From positions 40,979,095-41,043,094 of the forward strand of contig JAWZYU010000028.1 of NCBI GenBank assembly GCA_038380435.1: a DNA stretch of 64,000 nt, written 5' to 3'. The notes beneath the pieces were generated by a model that was not told the origin of the DNA, made no database searches, and worked only from the letters and a program-made list of their open reading frames with translations. The DNA comes from Ryuthela nishihirai (taxonomy: Eukaryota > Arthropoda > Arachnida > Araneae > Heptathelidae). Shown piece by piece: positions 1 through 10,254 of the stretch; the stretch's first letter is position 1, and each line of letters begins with the position of its first letter. The translations under genes and the position numbers were made by a program.

Positions 1-176
1 AATATATACACACACACATTAAATTTTGTATTCATAAATTACATATATCGAACACAAAAAATCACATAAACAATTTAACAAATCTTATAAAATTATAAAC
101 ATTTTACTTTGTAATCAGTGAAATGGTTGCGCTTGTTTATGCTTGCACAGTTCATCAATGGTTGGGGGTTATCTTG

Positions 177-470
177 CTAAGTAGAGTCCAAGTCATCTTC
201 AATATCCAGTCTGTTCCTATATTTATTTTTTAAAGCAGTTAAAGATGAAAAACCAGTTTCACATATATAATTGGTTGTGAAAGGTAACAAATATTTGACT
301 GCAATTCTTGACAAAGTCGGATATTCCTTCTCCACTCCAATCCAAAAACTAATCAATGGCTTTTTGGAATGAATGCTTTTTAAACTGTTGTCACAAGATA
401 TCTCAATCAACTCTTCTTTATTGGACAATGGAAGATCTAGCGACTTTCGAGCTCTCACTGCATACCCCAT
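177..470 (-). pseudogene. hAT transposase C-terminal (dimerisation) fragment, ZBED5/FAM200-like
   Basis: The minus-strand translation carries the hallmark of the hAT C-terminal dimerisation region: an FWIGVEKEYPTLS stretch followed by LPFTTNYICETGFSSL and KYRNRLDIEDDL. This is the segment seen in hAT-derived genes such as ZBED5/FAM200. Only about 97 residues remain, with no BED finger or catalytic core before it and a stop right after the conserved block. The reading is a truncated transposon copy. It could be the last exon of a domesticated hAT gene lying to the left of the window's transcripts, but nothing here supports expression. Confidence 0.7.
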
Positions 471-504
471 ATAATTTTACAGCCTACCCCACGTTGAGAA
501 CCCC

Positions 505-966
505 TACTCTACACAATACTCCTCTTCAGAGTAACCTCCGGCACACGCGATGCATTTCCGCCACCGCTGAACCCAAGACTGGAATTCTGTTTCGAAAAAT
601 TGTGGTGAGCAGTGTCTGATCTTTGTCTTCGAAAGTCAATCAAATCTTTGTTCTCTGACACTTTTTTACGTCTGGCCGAATAGACGAAAGTCCGACCGTG
701 CCAAATCCGGGCTGTAGGAAGGATGTGGCTTTACAGACCAGACCTTCTTTGCAATTGCTTGATTTGTGGTGAGAAAAGTGTGAAGCCGGACGTTGGTGTA
801 GCTGGATGGATTTCATATCTTTCTAAGGCCTCTTCTTTCTGATGGCTTCCTGAAGCTTCTTGAGTGTCACAATATAGTGGGCGTTGTTCACTGTTGTGCC
901 ATGTTCCAGTAAATCCATGAAGATGACAACCTTGTCATCCCAAAAGACAGTGACAATTGTAAGTAT
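505..966 (-). pseudogene. Mariner-family transposase C-terminal remnant
   Basis: On the minus strand the first segment reads TVFWDDKVVIFMDLLEHG and then YIVTLKKLQEAIRKKRP, the central catalytic-domain text of mariner transposases. After stops and frame changes, the C-terminal text FETEFQSWVQRWRKCIA with an EEE ending is readable at about 515-600 in another frame. The N-terminal half is missing and the copy ends exactly where the 31-bp minisatellite begins. It is a dead, frameshifted remnant. Confidence 0.65.
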
Positions 967-1715
967 CTGGCGTTCACCTGGGTTGCCAACAGACGATCTG
1001 GCGTTCACCTGGGTTGCCAACAGACGATGTGGCATTCACCTGGGTTGCCAACAGACGATGTGGCATTCACCTGGGTTGCCAACAGACGATCTGGCGTTCA
1101 CCTGGGTTGCCAACAGACGATGTGGCATTCACCTGGGTTGCCAACAGACGATGTGGCATTCACCTGGGTTGGCAACAGACGATCTGGCGTTCACCTGGGT
1201 TGGCAACAGACGATCTGGCGTTCACCTGGGTTGCCAACAGACGATGTGGCGTTCACCTGGGTTGCCAACAGACGATGTGGCGTTCACCTGGGTTGCCAAC
1301 AGACGATCTGGAGTTCACCTGGGTTGCCAACAGACGATCTGACGTTCACCTGGGTTGCCAACAGACGATGTGGCGTTCACCTGGGTTGCCAACAGACGAT
1401 GTGGGGTTCACCTGGGTTGCCAACAGACGATGTGGCGTTCACCTGGGTTGCCAACAGACGATCTGGCGTTCACCTGGGTTGCCAACAGACGATGTGGCGT
1501 TCACCTGGGTTGCCAACAGACGATGTGGCGTTCACCTGGGTTGCCAACAGACGATGTGGCGTTCACCTGGGTTGCCAACAGACGATCTGACGTTCACCTG
1601 AGTTGCCAACAGACGATCTGACGTTCACCTGGGTTGCCAACAGACGATCTGACGTTCACCTGGGTTGCCAACAGACGATCTGGCGTTCACCTGGGTTGCC
1701 AACAGACGATCTGGC
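967..1715. repeat. 31-bp minisatellite, 24 units
   Basis: Twenty-four head-to-tail 31-bp units fill 967-1710; each contains CACCTGGGTTGCCAACAGAC. Units differ mainly at a few sites (gatCtgg or gatGtgg; gcg, gca, gac, gag or ggg before ttc; ttgCcaac or ttgGcaac). Because 31 is 3x10+1, all three forward frames cycle through the same 31-residue peptide. That explains three long overlapping open frames of up to 195 codons; they are not genes. The array abuts the mariner remnant. Confidence 0.95.
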
Positions 1716-2095
1716 TAGAGGACTTCCTGACTCAACAAGAGCAGAAGAATAGCAGCAAGCTGAGGTGAATTAGTGAATGCTAATGCGCGGCCCTCAGTCC
1801 AGCAGGTCCCATGAACTGATCGTGCAGCATGGGCGAGAGCTAAGAAAGAGACTCGGCTGCTGCGACACGGAGAAGATGATCAAGCAAGGACTCGTGCATT
1901 TTTGATGAACAAAGATCATCCCTTCGTTGGATTCCCACATTTGTTGGACTTACGGTGTATATAGTTTGTGACGAAAGTGTGGTCGAGGACAGGCAGTTGT
2001 ATATAGGTATAATAAATTGATTGCAAAGTCTATATAACATTTTTCCCTTCGTTCTAAGAGGTCTTTATAAGATTTCCTGAAAAATGTAGAGATAT
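1716..2095. other. Unassigned stretch
   Basis: No coding frame of note. It ends in an AATAAA at 2011-2016, so it may be the 3' end of an old transcript or element. I do not recognise it. Confidence 0.3.
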
Positions 2096-2305
2096 ACAGT
2101 CGCTCAAAAAAGTATCCTATGGTTGATCACAGAATTCAGAAAAAAATATCTGGCAACAATTGTTTTAGAAATTAGTGATCTGGCAACTTTGTGTCACGTG
2201 ACACGAAGTTGCCAGATCACTAATTTCTAAAACAATTGTTGCCAGATATTTTTTCTGAATTCTGTGATCAACCATAGTGTTCGGATAATTTTTTGAGCGA
2301 CTGTA
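2096..2305. mobile_element. Palindromic MITE, complete (TA-flanked)
   Basis: Starts TACAGTCGCTCAAAAAAGTA and ends with the reverse complement. The whole 210 bp folds into one near-perfect hairpin centred on CACGTGACACG. The TA ends and CAGTC... termini are typical of non-autonomous Tc1/mariner derivatives. It has no coding capacity. Confidence 0.85.
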
Positions 2306-2412
2306 CATAACTTTAATAGTTTTTTTTTGCCCCTATTACATTGGCTAGCATTTTTAGGTGAAGGGGGATGACACCTCGGCGCCTTCCCCCTTCGACCAAT
2401 ATTTAACAGCAA

Positions 2413-2478
2413 GAGTTATGGAATCTCGAATATTTAATAGCAAACATTTGCTGTTAAATATTCGAGATTTCATAACTC
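2413..2478. repeat. 66-bp near-perfect palindrome
   Basis: Two 32-base arms beginning GAGTTATG and ending CATAACTC match at about 30 of 32 positions with almost no loop. It is AT-rich and unrelated to the MITE family. It is probably a fragment of an inverted-repeat element. Confidence 0.7.
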
Positions 2479-2484
2479 TTTATA

Positions 2485-2550
2485 TGTTGAACGAATATGG
2501 CTTAAATTTATGATTTAGATAGATTTCATTAAAATTTTTAATTTACCTTC
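2485..2550. repeat. Interspersed repeat fragment (inverted partner at 6636)
   Basis: The stretch containing AGATTTCATTAAAATTTTTA recurs in opposite orientation at about 6636-6690, with further weaker similarity (AATATGG, TAAATTTATGATT) beside it. This is a dispersed repeat of unknown type. Confidence 0.5.
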
Positions 2551-2592
2551 AGCTCCATTCCCATAAAAAAGTGTATTTTTCAAGATATAAAG

Positions 2593-3005
2593 TATAGTCG
2601 CTCAAACAAGTATTCGAACGCTATGGTTGATTACAGAATTCAGAAAAAAATATCTGGCAACGATTTTTTTTAGAAATTAGTGATCTGGCAACCTTCGTGT
2701 CACGTGATTACAGAATTCAGGAAAAATATCTGGAGCGTGTATAGCAACTGTACACGCTCCAGTTACCGTTCACAGCAAACTGGAGCGTGTGCAGTTACTG
2801 CACACGCTCCAGGTAACTGCACACGCTCAATATTTCCGTGAATGAGCCCACACGATCTAGTATCAAAATAATATGACCACCTACAGGCGCTCAAAAAATA
2901 TCCGAACACTACGGTTGATTACAGAATTCAGAAAAAATAGCTGGCAACGATTTTTTTAGAAATTAGTGTTCTGGCAACCTTCGTGTCACGTGACACGAAG
3001 TTGTC
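2593..3005. mobile_element. Palindromic MITE, hairpin-bearing tandem form
   Basis: One left half-unit (TATAGTCGCTC at 2593) runs through the CACGTG centre into an extra segment with two nested stem-loops of the GAGCGTGTGCAGTTACTGC type. After GACCACCTACAGGCGCTC at about 2880 a second left half-unit begins. The period is about 290 bp and there is no terminal inverted right end. Confidence 0.75.
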
Positions 3006-3659
3006 AGTTTATGTGCCATAGTAGAAGGTCTGTGAGGATGGCAGGACTTCAGCAGAAAAACAACACAAACGTTCATGCCTTATCTGGGGCTCGGACCCAG
3101 GTCCCTTAGATCAGTAGCCAAGCGCGGGACGGCTAGAAAGAAAGAGGGTGGTCAGTCTTATAATATCCTTTTTGAGGGATTGAATGCTATATATTTTCTA
3201 AGGCAGTCCCCATCAGACACTCAAGATCGTGAAACTACTCCCCCCCCCTCGATGATCGGAATTTTCTGTCTATGGTACTGTATATGCTAATCTATGTTAA
3301 TCTAAAAACTATTTGATATTCTATTCAATCTATTTCTATAGAAAAAAAACCCTCTTCCCCAAATATCTGAAAAGCCTTCAAGAGGACAGTGTCGCCTCCT
3401 TTGGCGACGATTGCTCTAAGCCTTCTTCATGAAGCATCTGAAGCTTTCAGTTGTTCTATGTGAAGGAATTGATACTTTAAGAGTCACTTGTGGACTCCTT
3501 TGGCGACACTGCCTACCTAATACACTTGATACACTGCCACCCTAATAGTAATCAGACCCGAATCTATATTAAAAAAAATAAGGAAATAGAAAGGGGGTTA
3601 CAAATGGTTAAGGTCCAGCCGAAATGACCCGTTACGCCGTTTCAGTGTACAATTTTTCC
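3006..3659. other. Non-coding stretch with a dispersed repeat fragment
   Basis: The first 60 bases (CAGTTTATGTGCCATAGTAG onward) match the block at 53733-53813, so they belong to a dispersed repeat. A weak tRNA-like motif on the minus strand (GGGTCCGAGCCCC near 3090) is not enough to call a tRNA. The rest shows nothing recognisable. Confidence 0.4.
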
Positions 3660-3865
3660 ATTCAAAATTCAAAATCCCTTTTGGAAATGCTAGTAAGGTA
3701 ATGGTCAAAAAGTTATTAAATTTGTGCTCAATTCGCGCATTTTCGAATTTTTTTTCAAAGACCTCTAAAACGAAGGGGAAAATGTTATGTTGTAATGGAA
3801 ATCTAGTCGTTTTCTCCCCCCCTCCCCTTCCCTTTCACTTTTTTCTTGTTCGATTCTGGGTCACT
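3660..3865 (+). repeat. Dispersed repeat fragment (partner at 34845-35050)
   Basis: Shares an ordered set of blocks with 34845-35050 in the same orientation: a GTTAGTAAGG-type block, AAAAAGTTATTAAA, TTCAAAGACCTCTAAAA, and TGGAAATC followed by a pyrimidine-rich CTCCCCCCCTCCCC run. The element class is unknown. Confidence 0.45.
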
Positions 3866-3889
3866 TGCCCCAACGCCTCTTTTTTTTTT

Positions 3890-4285
3890 GGGGGGGGGGG
3901 GGCTCAGTTGGTAGCGTGTAAGGCTCGTAATCTGTAGTTCCCAGGTTCGAGTTCCAGCTGGGTCAGCGTTGAGATTTATCTCCACAAAATTCCCCGCCCT
4001 GCCCACGGTCAGTAGGGGACACCGATGGGCTTGGAAAGGCCGCCGTCCGTCGGATGGGACGTTAAGCTGTGGCCCCGTGTGCGGGAGAGCCATACCCTGT
4101 GCACGTTAAAGAACACGCTGGATGGCCTTGACGGGAGGCTACCATCTGTCTCCCAACAGCGGAGCTGTTCCAGTGGGTCCCCTCCCCCAACCTTCTCTGA
4201 GCCTTCGGGGTTCATGTGACCTGGCCATTTAGCCCATGGTGTGCAAAAATGTGCCGCTCAGAGGTAAAACAACCCAACCCAACCC
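3890..4285 (+). mobile_element. SINE-1 copy, full length
   Basis: tRNA-like head with A-box GGCTCAGTTGGTAGCG and B-box GGTTCGAGTTCC, a body with ATGGGACGTTAAGC and CACGTTAAAGAACACGC, and a tail of AACCC repeats. The head sits directly after a 12-13 base G run. Confidence 0.9.
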
Positions 4286-4570
4286 TCTTTTTTTCAGGAG
4301 CTGTATGTATGTATATTCTAGTTATTATTATGGCTTTTTTTTTTATCCCCGTTTCGGTTACTAGTATTCTAAAAGGCAGGGAGGGGGAGTCTCTTGGTCC
4401 CCACCCTCTAGATCCAATATTGGTCGTAACTAAAACTTCCATTTGAATCCAAAATTGAGTTCGGTTTTGATTCTGATCTATTGAAGCCGCACAATCTTGT
4501 GTCATCTGCTTGAAATAGATAACGACTGTCATCTGAGTTTCGGTTCCGCTTTCCATTATTTAATCTCGGC

Positions 4571-4607
4571 TATAAATGCGCAGCAATGATCAGTTTCTCT
4601 TTCAGAG
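4571..4607 (+). promoter_or_regulatory. Core promoter of gene A: TATA box plus initiator
   Basis: TATAAAT at 4571-4577 is followed 33 bases later by an initiator-like TCAGAG (A at 4604). A short 5' UTR then leads to a strong start context (CGCCATGG) at 4635. This spacing is typical of arthropod TATA promoters. It is sequence inference only. Confidence 0.55.
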
Positions 4608-4634
4608 CGGTTTCAAACTCTGTTCGTTTCCGCC

Positions 4635-4652
4635 ATGGCAGAATCGGAAAAC
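4635..4652 (+). CDS. Gene A, exon 1 (six codons, MAESEN)
   Basis: ATG in a near-ideal context opens a frame of six codons, MAESEN, which ends at a strong donor, AAC|GTAAGTGG, in phase 0. The acceptor TTCTGTTTCAG at 12634-12644 begins an exon that is also phase 0 and continues TRETMDNEEKF into the long zinc-finger frame, giving a 616-residue product. The 8.0-kb intron is filled with SINEs, MITEs and one pseudogene. The evidence is promoter, Kozak context, donor and phase agreement; no transcript was available. The same donor is phase-compatible with gene B's exon at 30704. Confidence 0.6.
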
Positions 4653-5061
4653 GTAAGTGGAATTTATTAATTTTATTATATATTGTTATGTTTTGTATCA
4701 GATTGGGGTTGCTGGTGATTGAAGCGCGTGTTTTTTTTCCTCTGCAAAGGGAATCTTTGATGGAAGTTCCCCATATGCCCCTTAACAGTTGTCCGAAGAT
4801 TTTCCCCTCTTCGACATTGGGGTCTTTGTAACGCGGCCCCTTAACACATTTGTCGGAAAAACGAGCGCTTTCTCACGAAGCTAAATAACGCAAAAGGTTT
4901 TCACGAGATTAAAACTGAAATCAATAGTTGGTAATAATTTATGAAAAACGCATTTTTCTGCGTAAAAATGGTCAAAGAACATTTCAACAACCATTTAACA
5001 GGTCGCGAACCATTTTAATAGCTATTTAAAAAGTGGAAACATATTTAATCAAGTATTAACC
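4653..5061 (+). other. Gene A intron, unique part
   Basis: Start of the 8-kb intron. AT-rich with no repeat family or coding frame that I recognise. Confidence 0.5.
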
Positions 5062-5860
5062 TACAGTCGCTCAAAAAAGTATCCGAACACTACGGTTGAT
5101 TACAGAATTCAGAAAAAATATCCGGAAAACGATTTTTTTAGAAATTAGTGATCTGGCAACCTTCGTGTCACGTGATTACAGAATTCAGGAAAAATATCTG
5201 GAGCGTGTACAGCAACTGTACACGCTCCAGTTACCGTTAACAGCAAACTGGAGCGTGTGCAGTTACTGCACACGCTCCAGTTTGCTGTGAACGGTAACTG
5301 CACACGCTCAATATTTTCGTGAGTGAGCCCACACGATCTAGTATCAAAATAATATGACCACCTAGAGTCGCTCAAAAAAGTATCCGAGTTGGGTTGGGTT
5401 GTTTTACCTCTCAGCGGCACTTTTTTGCACACCATGGGCTAAATGGCCAGGTCACATGGACCCCGAAGGCTCAGAGAAGGTTGGGGGAGGGGACCCACTG
5501 GAACAACTGTTGGGAGACAGATGGTAGCCTCCCGTCAAGGCCATCCAGCGTGTTCTTTAATGTGCACAGGGCATGACTCTCCCACACATGGGGCCACAGC
5601 TTAACGTCCCATCCGACGGACGGTGGCCTTTCCAAGCCCATCGGTGTCCCCTACTGACCGTGGGTAGGGCGGGGAATTTTGCGGAGACAAATCTCAACGC
5701 TGACCCAGCTGGGACTCGAACCTGGGAACCACAGATTACGAGCCTGGCGCGCTACCGACTGAGCCACCCCCGCCCCAAAAGTATCCGAACACTGTGGTTG
5801 ATTACAAAATTCCAAAAAAATATTGTCACGTGACACGAAGGTTGCCAGATCACTAATTTC
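5062..5860. mobile_element. Palindromic MITE, hairpin form, split by a SINE
   Basis: Runs from TACAGTCGC at 5062 through the nested GAGCGTG hairpins (5199-5311) and a second unit start at about 5366. It is broken at 5387 by a minus-strand SINE and resumes at 5777 (AAAAGTATCCGAACAC) to the GTTGCCAGATCACTAATTTC block at about 5860. Confidence 0.8.
5388..5776 (-). mobile_element. SINE-1 copy inserted in a MITE, 12-bp target duplication
   Basis: Full-length minus-strand copy flanked by AAAAGTATCCGA at 5376-5387 and 5777-5788. The duplication falls inside the MITE left arm, so this SINE is younger than that MITE. Confidence 0.92.
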
Positions 5861-5957
5861 CATTTAATCAAGGCCCATTTAATCAAGTATTTAAAAGGAG
5901 GCGAATTTTTTCAATAACTATTCAAAGGACCGCGAACCATTGAAGTAATTTAAAGGG

Positions 5958-6636
5958 TTAGATTGTTTTCTCCCTGAATGGACCTTTTTTTGCACAAAAT
6001 GGGCCAAATGGCCAGGTCACAAGGACCCTGAAGGCTCAGAGCAGGTTGGGGGGAGGGGTTGGGTTGTTTTACCTCTGAGCGGCACTTTTTTGCACACCAT
6101 GGGCTAAATGGCCAGGTCACATGAACCCCGAAGGCTCAGAGAAGGTTGGGGGAGGGGACCCACTGGAACAGCTGTTGGGAGACAGATAGTAGCCTCCCGT
6201 CAAGGCCATCCAGCGTGTTCTTTAACATGCACAGGGTATGGCTCTCTCCCGCACACGGGGCCACGGCTTAACGTCCCATCCGACGGACGGCGGTCTTTCC
6301 AAGTCCATCGGTGTCCCTTACTGACCGTGGGCAGGGAGTTTAGTGGAGATAAATCTCAACGCTGACCCAGCTGGGACTCGAACCTGGGAATTACAGATTA
6401 CGAGCCATGCGCGCTACCGACTGAGCCCCGGGGGGAGGGTACTTACTGGAACAGCTATTAGGAGATAAATGGTAACCTCCCGTCAAAGCCATCTAGTATG
6501 TTCATTAATGAGCACAAGGTATGGCTCTCTCTCGCACGAGGACCACGGTTTAACGTCCCATCCAATGGATGGCGACCTTTCCAAGCCCATCGGTGTTCCC
6601 TACTAACCAAGGACTGGGCGGGAATCTGCGGAGGTA
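5958..6636 (-). mobile_element. Older SINE-1 copy, interrupted by a younger SINE
   Basis: Diverged minus-strand SINE: tail side at 5958-6058, then the inner SINE, then body at 6429-6636 (GGAACAGCTATTAGGAGA to TGCGGAGGTAAATT). Its tRNA-like head is missing. Confidence 0.75.
6059..6428 (-). mobile_element. SINE-1 copy nested in an older SINE
   Basis: Starts TTGGGTTGTTTTACC and ends ACTGAGCCCC. It is flanked by similar GGGGGGAGGG stretches that look like a target duplication within the older copy. Confidence 0.85.
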
Positions 6637-6812
6637 AATTAAAAATTTTAATGAAATCTGAATCATAAATTTAATCCATAGTCATTCAGTATTTAGAATT
6701 ATGGCAGCAAAGGTTTTCCCGTCACAGGGCTAATTCTGGGGGTGGGGCTGGGGGGAGCCAAGGAGGGTTAGCCCTCCTGAAAGTGCTAGTAAGGAAAATC
6801 ATTATCATTATG
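6637..6812. repeat. Dispersed repeat fragment
   Basis: The first part is the inverted partner of 2485-2550. It continues into a G-rich stretch with a GGAGGGTTAGCCCTCC hairpin. Confidence 0.4.
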
Positions 6813-6930
6813 TACAGTCGCTCAAAAAAGTATCCGAACACTATGGTTGATTACAGAATTCAGAAAAAATATCTGGCAACGATTTTTTTAGAAATTAATG
6901 ATCTGGCAACCTTCGTGTCACGTGACACAG
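6813..6930. mobile_element. Palindromic MITE, left half only
   Basis: TACAGTCGCTC to the CACGTGACAC centre; the right arm is missing. Confidence 0.75.
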
Positions 6931-6970
6931 ACAGAATAATATGACTACCGAATATGACTATAACGATAAG

Positions 6971-7365
6971 GGCGAGAGCGGCTCAATCGGTAGCGTGCCA
7001 GGCTAGTAATCTGCAGTTCCCAGGTTCGAGTCCCAGCTGGGTCAGCGTTGAGATTTATCTCCGCTAAACTCCCCGCCCTGCCCACGGTCAGTAAGGGTCA
7101 CCGATGGGCTTGGAAAGGCCGTCGTCCGTCGGATGGGACGTTAAGCCATGGCACCGTGTGCGGGAGAGAGCCGTACCCTGTGCACGTTAAAGAACACGCT
7201 GGATGACATTGACGGGAGGCTACCATCTGTCTCCCAACAGCTGTTCCAGTGGGTCCCCTCTCCCAACCTTCTCTGAGCCTTCGGGGTTCATGTGACCTGG
7301 CCATTTAGCCCATGGTGTGCAAAAAAAGTGTTGCTCAGAGGTAAAACAACCCACAACCCAACCCA
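6971..7365 (+). mobile_element. SINE-1 copy
   Basis: Recognisable A-box (GCTCAATCGGTAGCG) and B-box (GGTTCGAGTCCC), the full body, and a CCACAACCCAACCC tail. Confidence 0.88.
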
Positions 7366-7440
7366 CCTATCATAGTATATGTGTGGTAGCTGATCATATT
7401 ATTCTGATCCGACTTGTATATCCGTTAATTTCCTACTAAC

Positions 7441-7460
7441 CCCCCCCCCCCCCCCCCCCA
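7441..7460. repeat. Poly-C run (20 bases)
   Basis: Uninterrupted C run next to an old SINE fragment; its length in the assembly may be unreliable. Similar G or C runs of 10-18 bases occur at 3889, 34832, 36925, 47840, 52801 and 60643. Confidence 0.9.
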
Positions 7461-7462
7461 CT

Positions 7463-7656
7463 ACACTCTGTGAGAAAGAGGACCCTGGCCACATTGCAAA
7501 ATAAGCTGGATGGCTCTGACGGGAGCTGTCCATCTATTGCTTAACAGCCATCCAGTGGATCCATGTCTCAACCTTCTCTGAGGGTTTTTGTGACCTATCC
7601 AAATAGTCCACTGTGTGCACAAAAGTGTCCCTCAGAGGTAAAACAAGCCACACCAA
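7463..7656 (+). mobile_element. SINE-1 fragment (3' half, diverged)
   Basis: Matches the SINE from the AAGAACACGCTGGATGG region to the tail in eroded form (AAGCTGGATGGCTCTGACGG to GAGGTAAAACAAGCC). Confidence 0.65.
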
Positions 7657-7718
7657 ACTGCGTTATCTATTTTGCTTTCGATCATTGGTTATCGATCTAT
7701 AGCTTTTTCCTCTTCCAG

Positions 7719-8110
7719 GGAGATGGGGGTTCGCTCAGTCGGTAGCGCGCCAGGCACGTAATCTGCAGTCCCCAGGTTCGAGCCACATCTGGACCAGAGT
7801 TGAGATTTATTTCCGATATGGGATATAAATATATATAAATATATATATTTATCTCTCATCATGCCCTCGGTGAGAGAGGGAACACCGATGGGCTTGGAAA
7901 GGCCGTCACCTGTCGGGTCGGGCGTAAAGCCGTCGCCCCCGTGTGTGGGAGAGCCATACCCTGTGCACGTTAAAGAACACTCTGGATAGCCTTGACGAGA
8001 AGCTACCATCTGTCTCCTAATAGCTCTTCCAGTGGGTCCCATTCTTCCAACCTTCTCTTAGCCCATTGTGTGCAAAAAATGTGCCGCTTAGATGTAAAAC
8101 GACCAAACCC
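7719..8110 (+). mobile_element. SINE-1 copy, diverged
   Basis: The head reads GGGGGTTCGCTCAGTCGG with a modified B-box region. The centre carries an AT-rich replacement (ATATAAATATATATA at about 7824-7850). The tail is AAACGACCAAACCC. Confidence 0.8.
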
Positions 8111-8376
8111 TTTCGCATAACACTCATATTTCTATTTATTTTCGTGTTGTGATACATTTATCATTGGTGAGATTATTTTTATCATATCTTCGATCACATT
8201 GTCACATTGATCACATTGTCACTTCCCCGAAAGCATTCAAGTTGTAGTTGGCTTCGACAGATTGGCTTTATTATCGGTTGAAATCAAAATCTATTTAGGT
8301 CACTGTTTCATCCGTAGGATGATAAAATATAGTCCCATGGAAAAAAAAAATATAATAAAAAAAATAATTTCCAAGG

Positions 8377-9150
8377 TTTGGGTTGTTTCACCTCTGAGAG
8401 ACTCTTTTTTGCACATAATGGGCTAAAAGGCCTGGTCACAAGGACCCCGAGGGCTCAGAGAAGGTTGGAGGAAGGGACCCACTGGACAGCTATTAATAGA
8501 CAGATGGTAGCCTCTCGTAAAGGTCATCCAGCGTGTTCTTTAACGTGCATGGACAATGGGTTGGGTTGTTTTACCTCTCAGCGGCACTTTTTTGCACACC
8601 ATGGGCTAAATGGCCAGGTCACATGGACCCCAAAGGCTCAGAGAAGGTTGGGGTAGGGGACCCACTGGAACAGCTGTTGGGAGACAGATGGTAGCCTCCC
8701 GTCAAGGCCATCCAGCGTGTTCTTTAACGTGTACAGGGTATGGCTCTCCCGCACACGGGGCCACGGCTTAACGTCCCATCCGACGGACGGCGGCCTTTCC
8801 AAGCCCATCGGTGTCCCCTACTGACCGTGGGCAGGGCGGGGAATTTTTGCGGAGATAAATCTCAACGCTGACCCAGCTGGGACTCGAACCTGGGAACTAC
8901 AGATTACGAGCCTGGCGCGCTACCGACTGAGCCACCCCCGCCCCACATGGACAATGGACTAAATGGCCAAGTCACAAGGACCCCGAGGACTCAGAGAAAG
9001 TTGGAGGAGGGGACCACTGGACAGCTATTAGTAGACAGACGGTAGCTTCTCGTAAAGGCCATTCAGCATATTCTTTAAAATGCACATGGGGCCACAGCTT
9101 AATGTACTATCCGACGGACAGTCCACCAGTGTTCCCTTTCTGACCGATTT
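8377..9150 (-). mobile_element. Old SINE-1 tandem fragments, split by a younger SINE
   Basis: Two partial minus-strand copies follow one another: 8377-8557 from tail to the GTGTTCTTTAACGTGCAT region, and 8946-9150 starting again near the tail (GGACTAAATGGCC). Together they form a head-to-tail partial dimer into which the copy at 8558-8945 inserted. Confidence 0.7.
8558..8945 (-). mobile_element. SINE-1 copy, full length, 10-bp target duplication
   Basis: Flanked by CATGGACAAT at 8548-8557 and 8946-8955. Close to consensus, therefore probably young. Confidence 0.92.
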
Positions 9151-9393
9151 ATGTAATATATATATTATTTTTTTTCGCCTGCATTCCAATTACTAGCCTT
9201 CTCCAAAAAAGGGGGGTGGACATGGCCATCCCCATAGATTCGAATATGATATACACATGATTGTTGTATTTGCAAATGTGCTCAGAAATGAAGACTAGAC
9301 TTCAAACTTTCTATCTTGAGATATTGATTTGTTTCCTCCCTGAAAGAAAAGAGCCTTTCTCTGAAACCATTTCGCCTACCCACCACTTCTTAA

Positions 9394-9777
9394 GGGGCGG
9401 GGGTGGCTCAGTCGGTAGCGCGCCAGACTCGTAATCTGTAGTTCCCAGGTTCGAGTCCCAGCTGGGTCAGCGTTGAGATTTATCTCAGCAAAATTCCCCG
9501 CCCTGCCCACGGTCAGTAGGGGACACCGATGGGCTTGGAAAGGTCGCCGTCCGTCGGATGGGATGTTAAGCCGTGGCCCCGTGTACGGGAGAGCCATATC
9601 GCGTGCACGTTAAAGAACACGCTGGATGGCCTTGACGGGAGGCTACCATCTGTCTCCCAACAGCTGTTCCAGTGGGTTCCCTCCCCCAACCTTCTCTGAG
9701 CCTTCGGGGTCCATGTGACCTGGCCATTTAGCCCATGGTGTGCAAAAAAGTGCCGCTCAGAGGTAAAACAACCCAAC
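9394..9777 (+). mobile_element. SINE-1 copy, full length
   Basis: GGGGCGGGGGTGGCTCAGTC head, complete body and an ACAACCCAAC tail. Flanks are not clearly duplicated. Confidence 0.9.
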
Positions 9778-10254
9778 ACTGCCGACACAAGAGGGGATCT
9801 ATAATTTATCAATAAAATAACAAATTACACTAGACAACAAATTGAAACTTTTTTTTATAGCATTGGTCAAATAGAATGTTTTTATACCAAATTATATAAA
9901 TAAGTTTTATATCAAAATTAGTTAATTTTGGTGTGCTGAATTCAAATATGGCTGTGAAAAATCTGCAGCACGTACAGTTTTTTTAAATTACGGATTGATG
10001 TATTTCAAATTTCAATGAATACGCATATCTGGGAAATGAAAATAAATGTGACTATTTTATTAAATCTCAACTTAAAACTCATTAATTGATTACATGATTA
10101 CAGTGAAAAAAAATTGAAACATCATAATTATAGACCACTGAATATAAAGTAACAAATGAAATAATATTGAAACAAAATAAGAAAATATGGGTGAGGATCT
10201 TTTATACTTACAAGAAGTTCATTTTTGTCTTTTATGTGCTGAAGTATCTTCCTT
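9778..10254 (+). other. Gene A intron, unique AT-rich part
   Basis: No repeat, RNA or coding feature recognised. Confidence 0.4.

Noticed and set aside
1014..1621. Three long overlapping open frames (up to 195 codons) on the + strand
   Set aside because: They are a by-product of the 31-bp repeat, whose length makes all frames equivalent; no start context, no motif.
4260..4285. Telomere-like AACCC repeats
   Set aside because: They are SINE-1 tails of two to four units, always after GAGGTAAAACAACCC.
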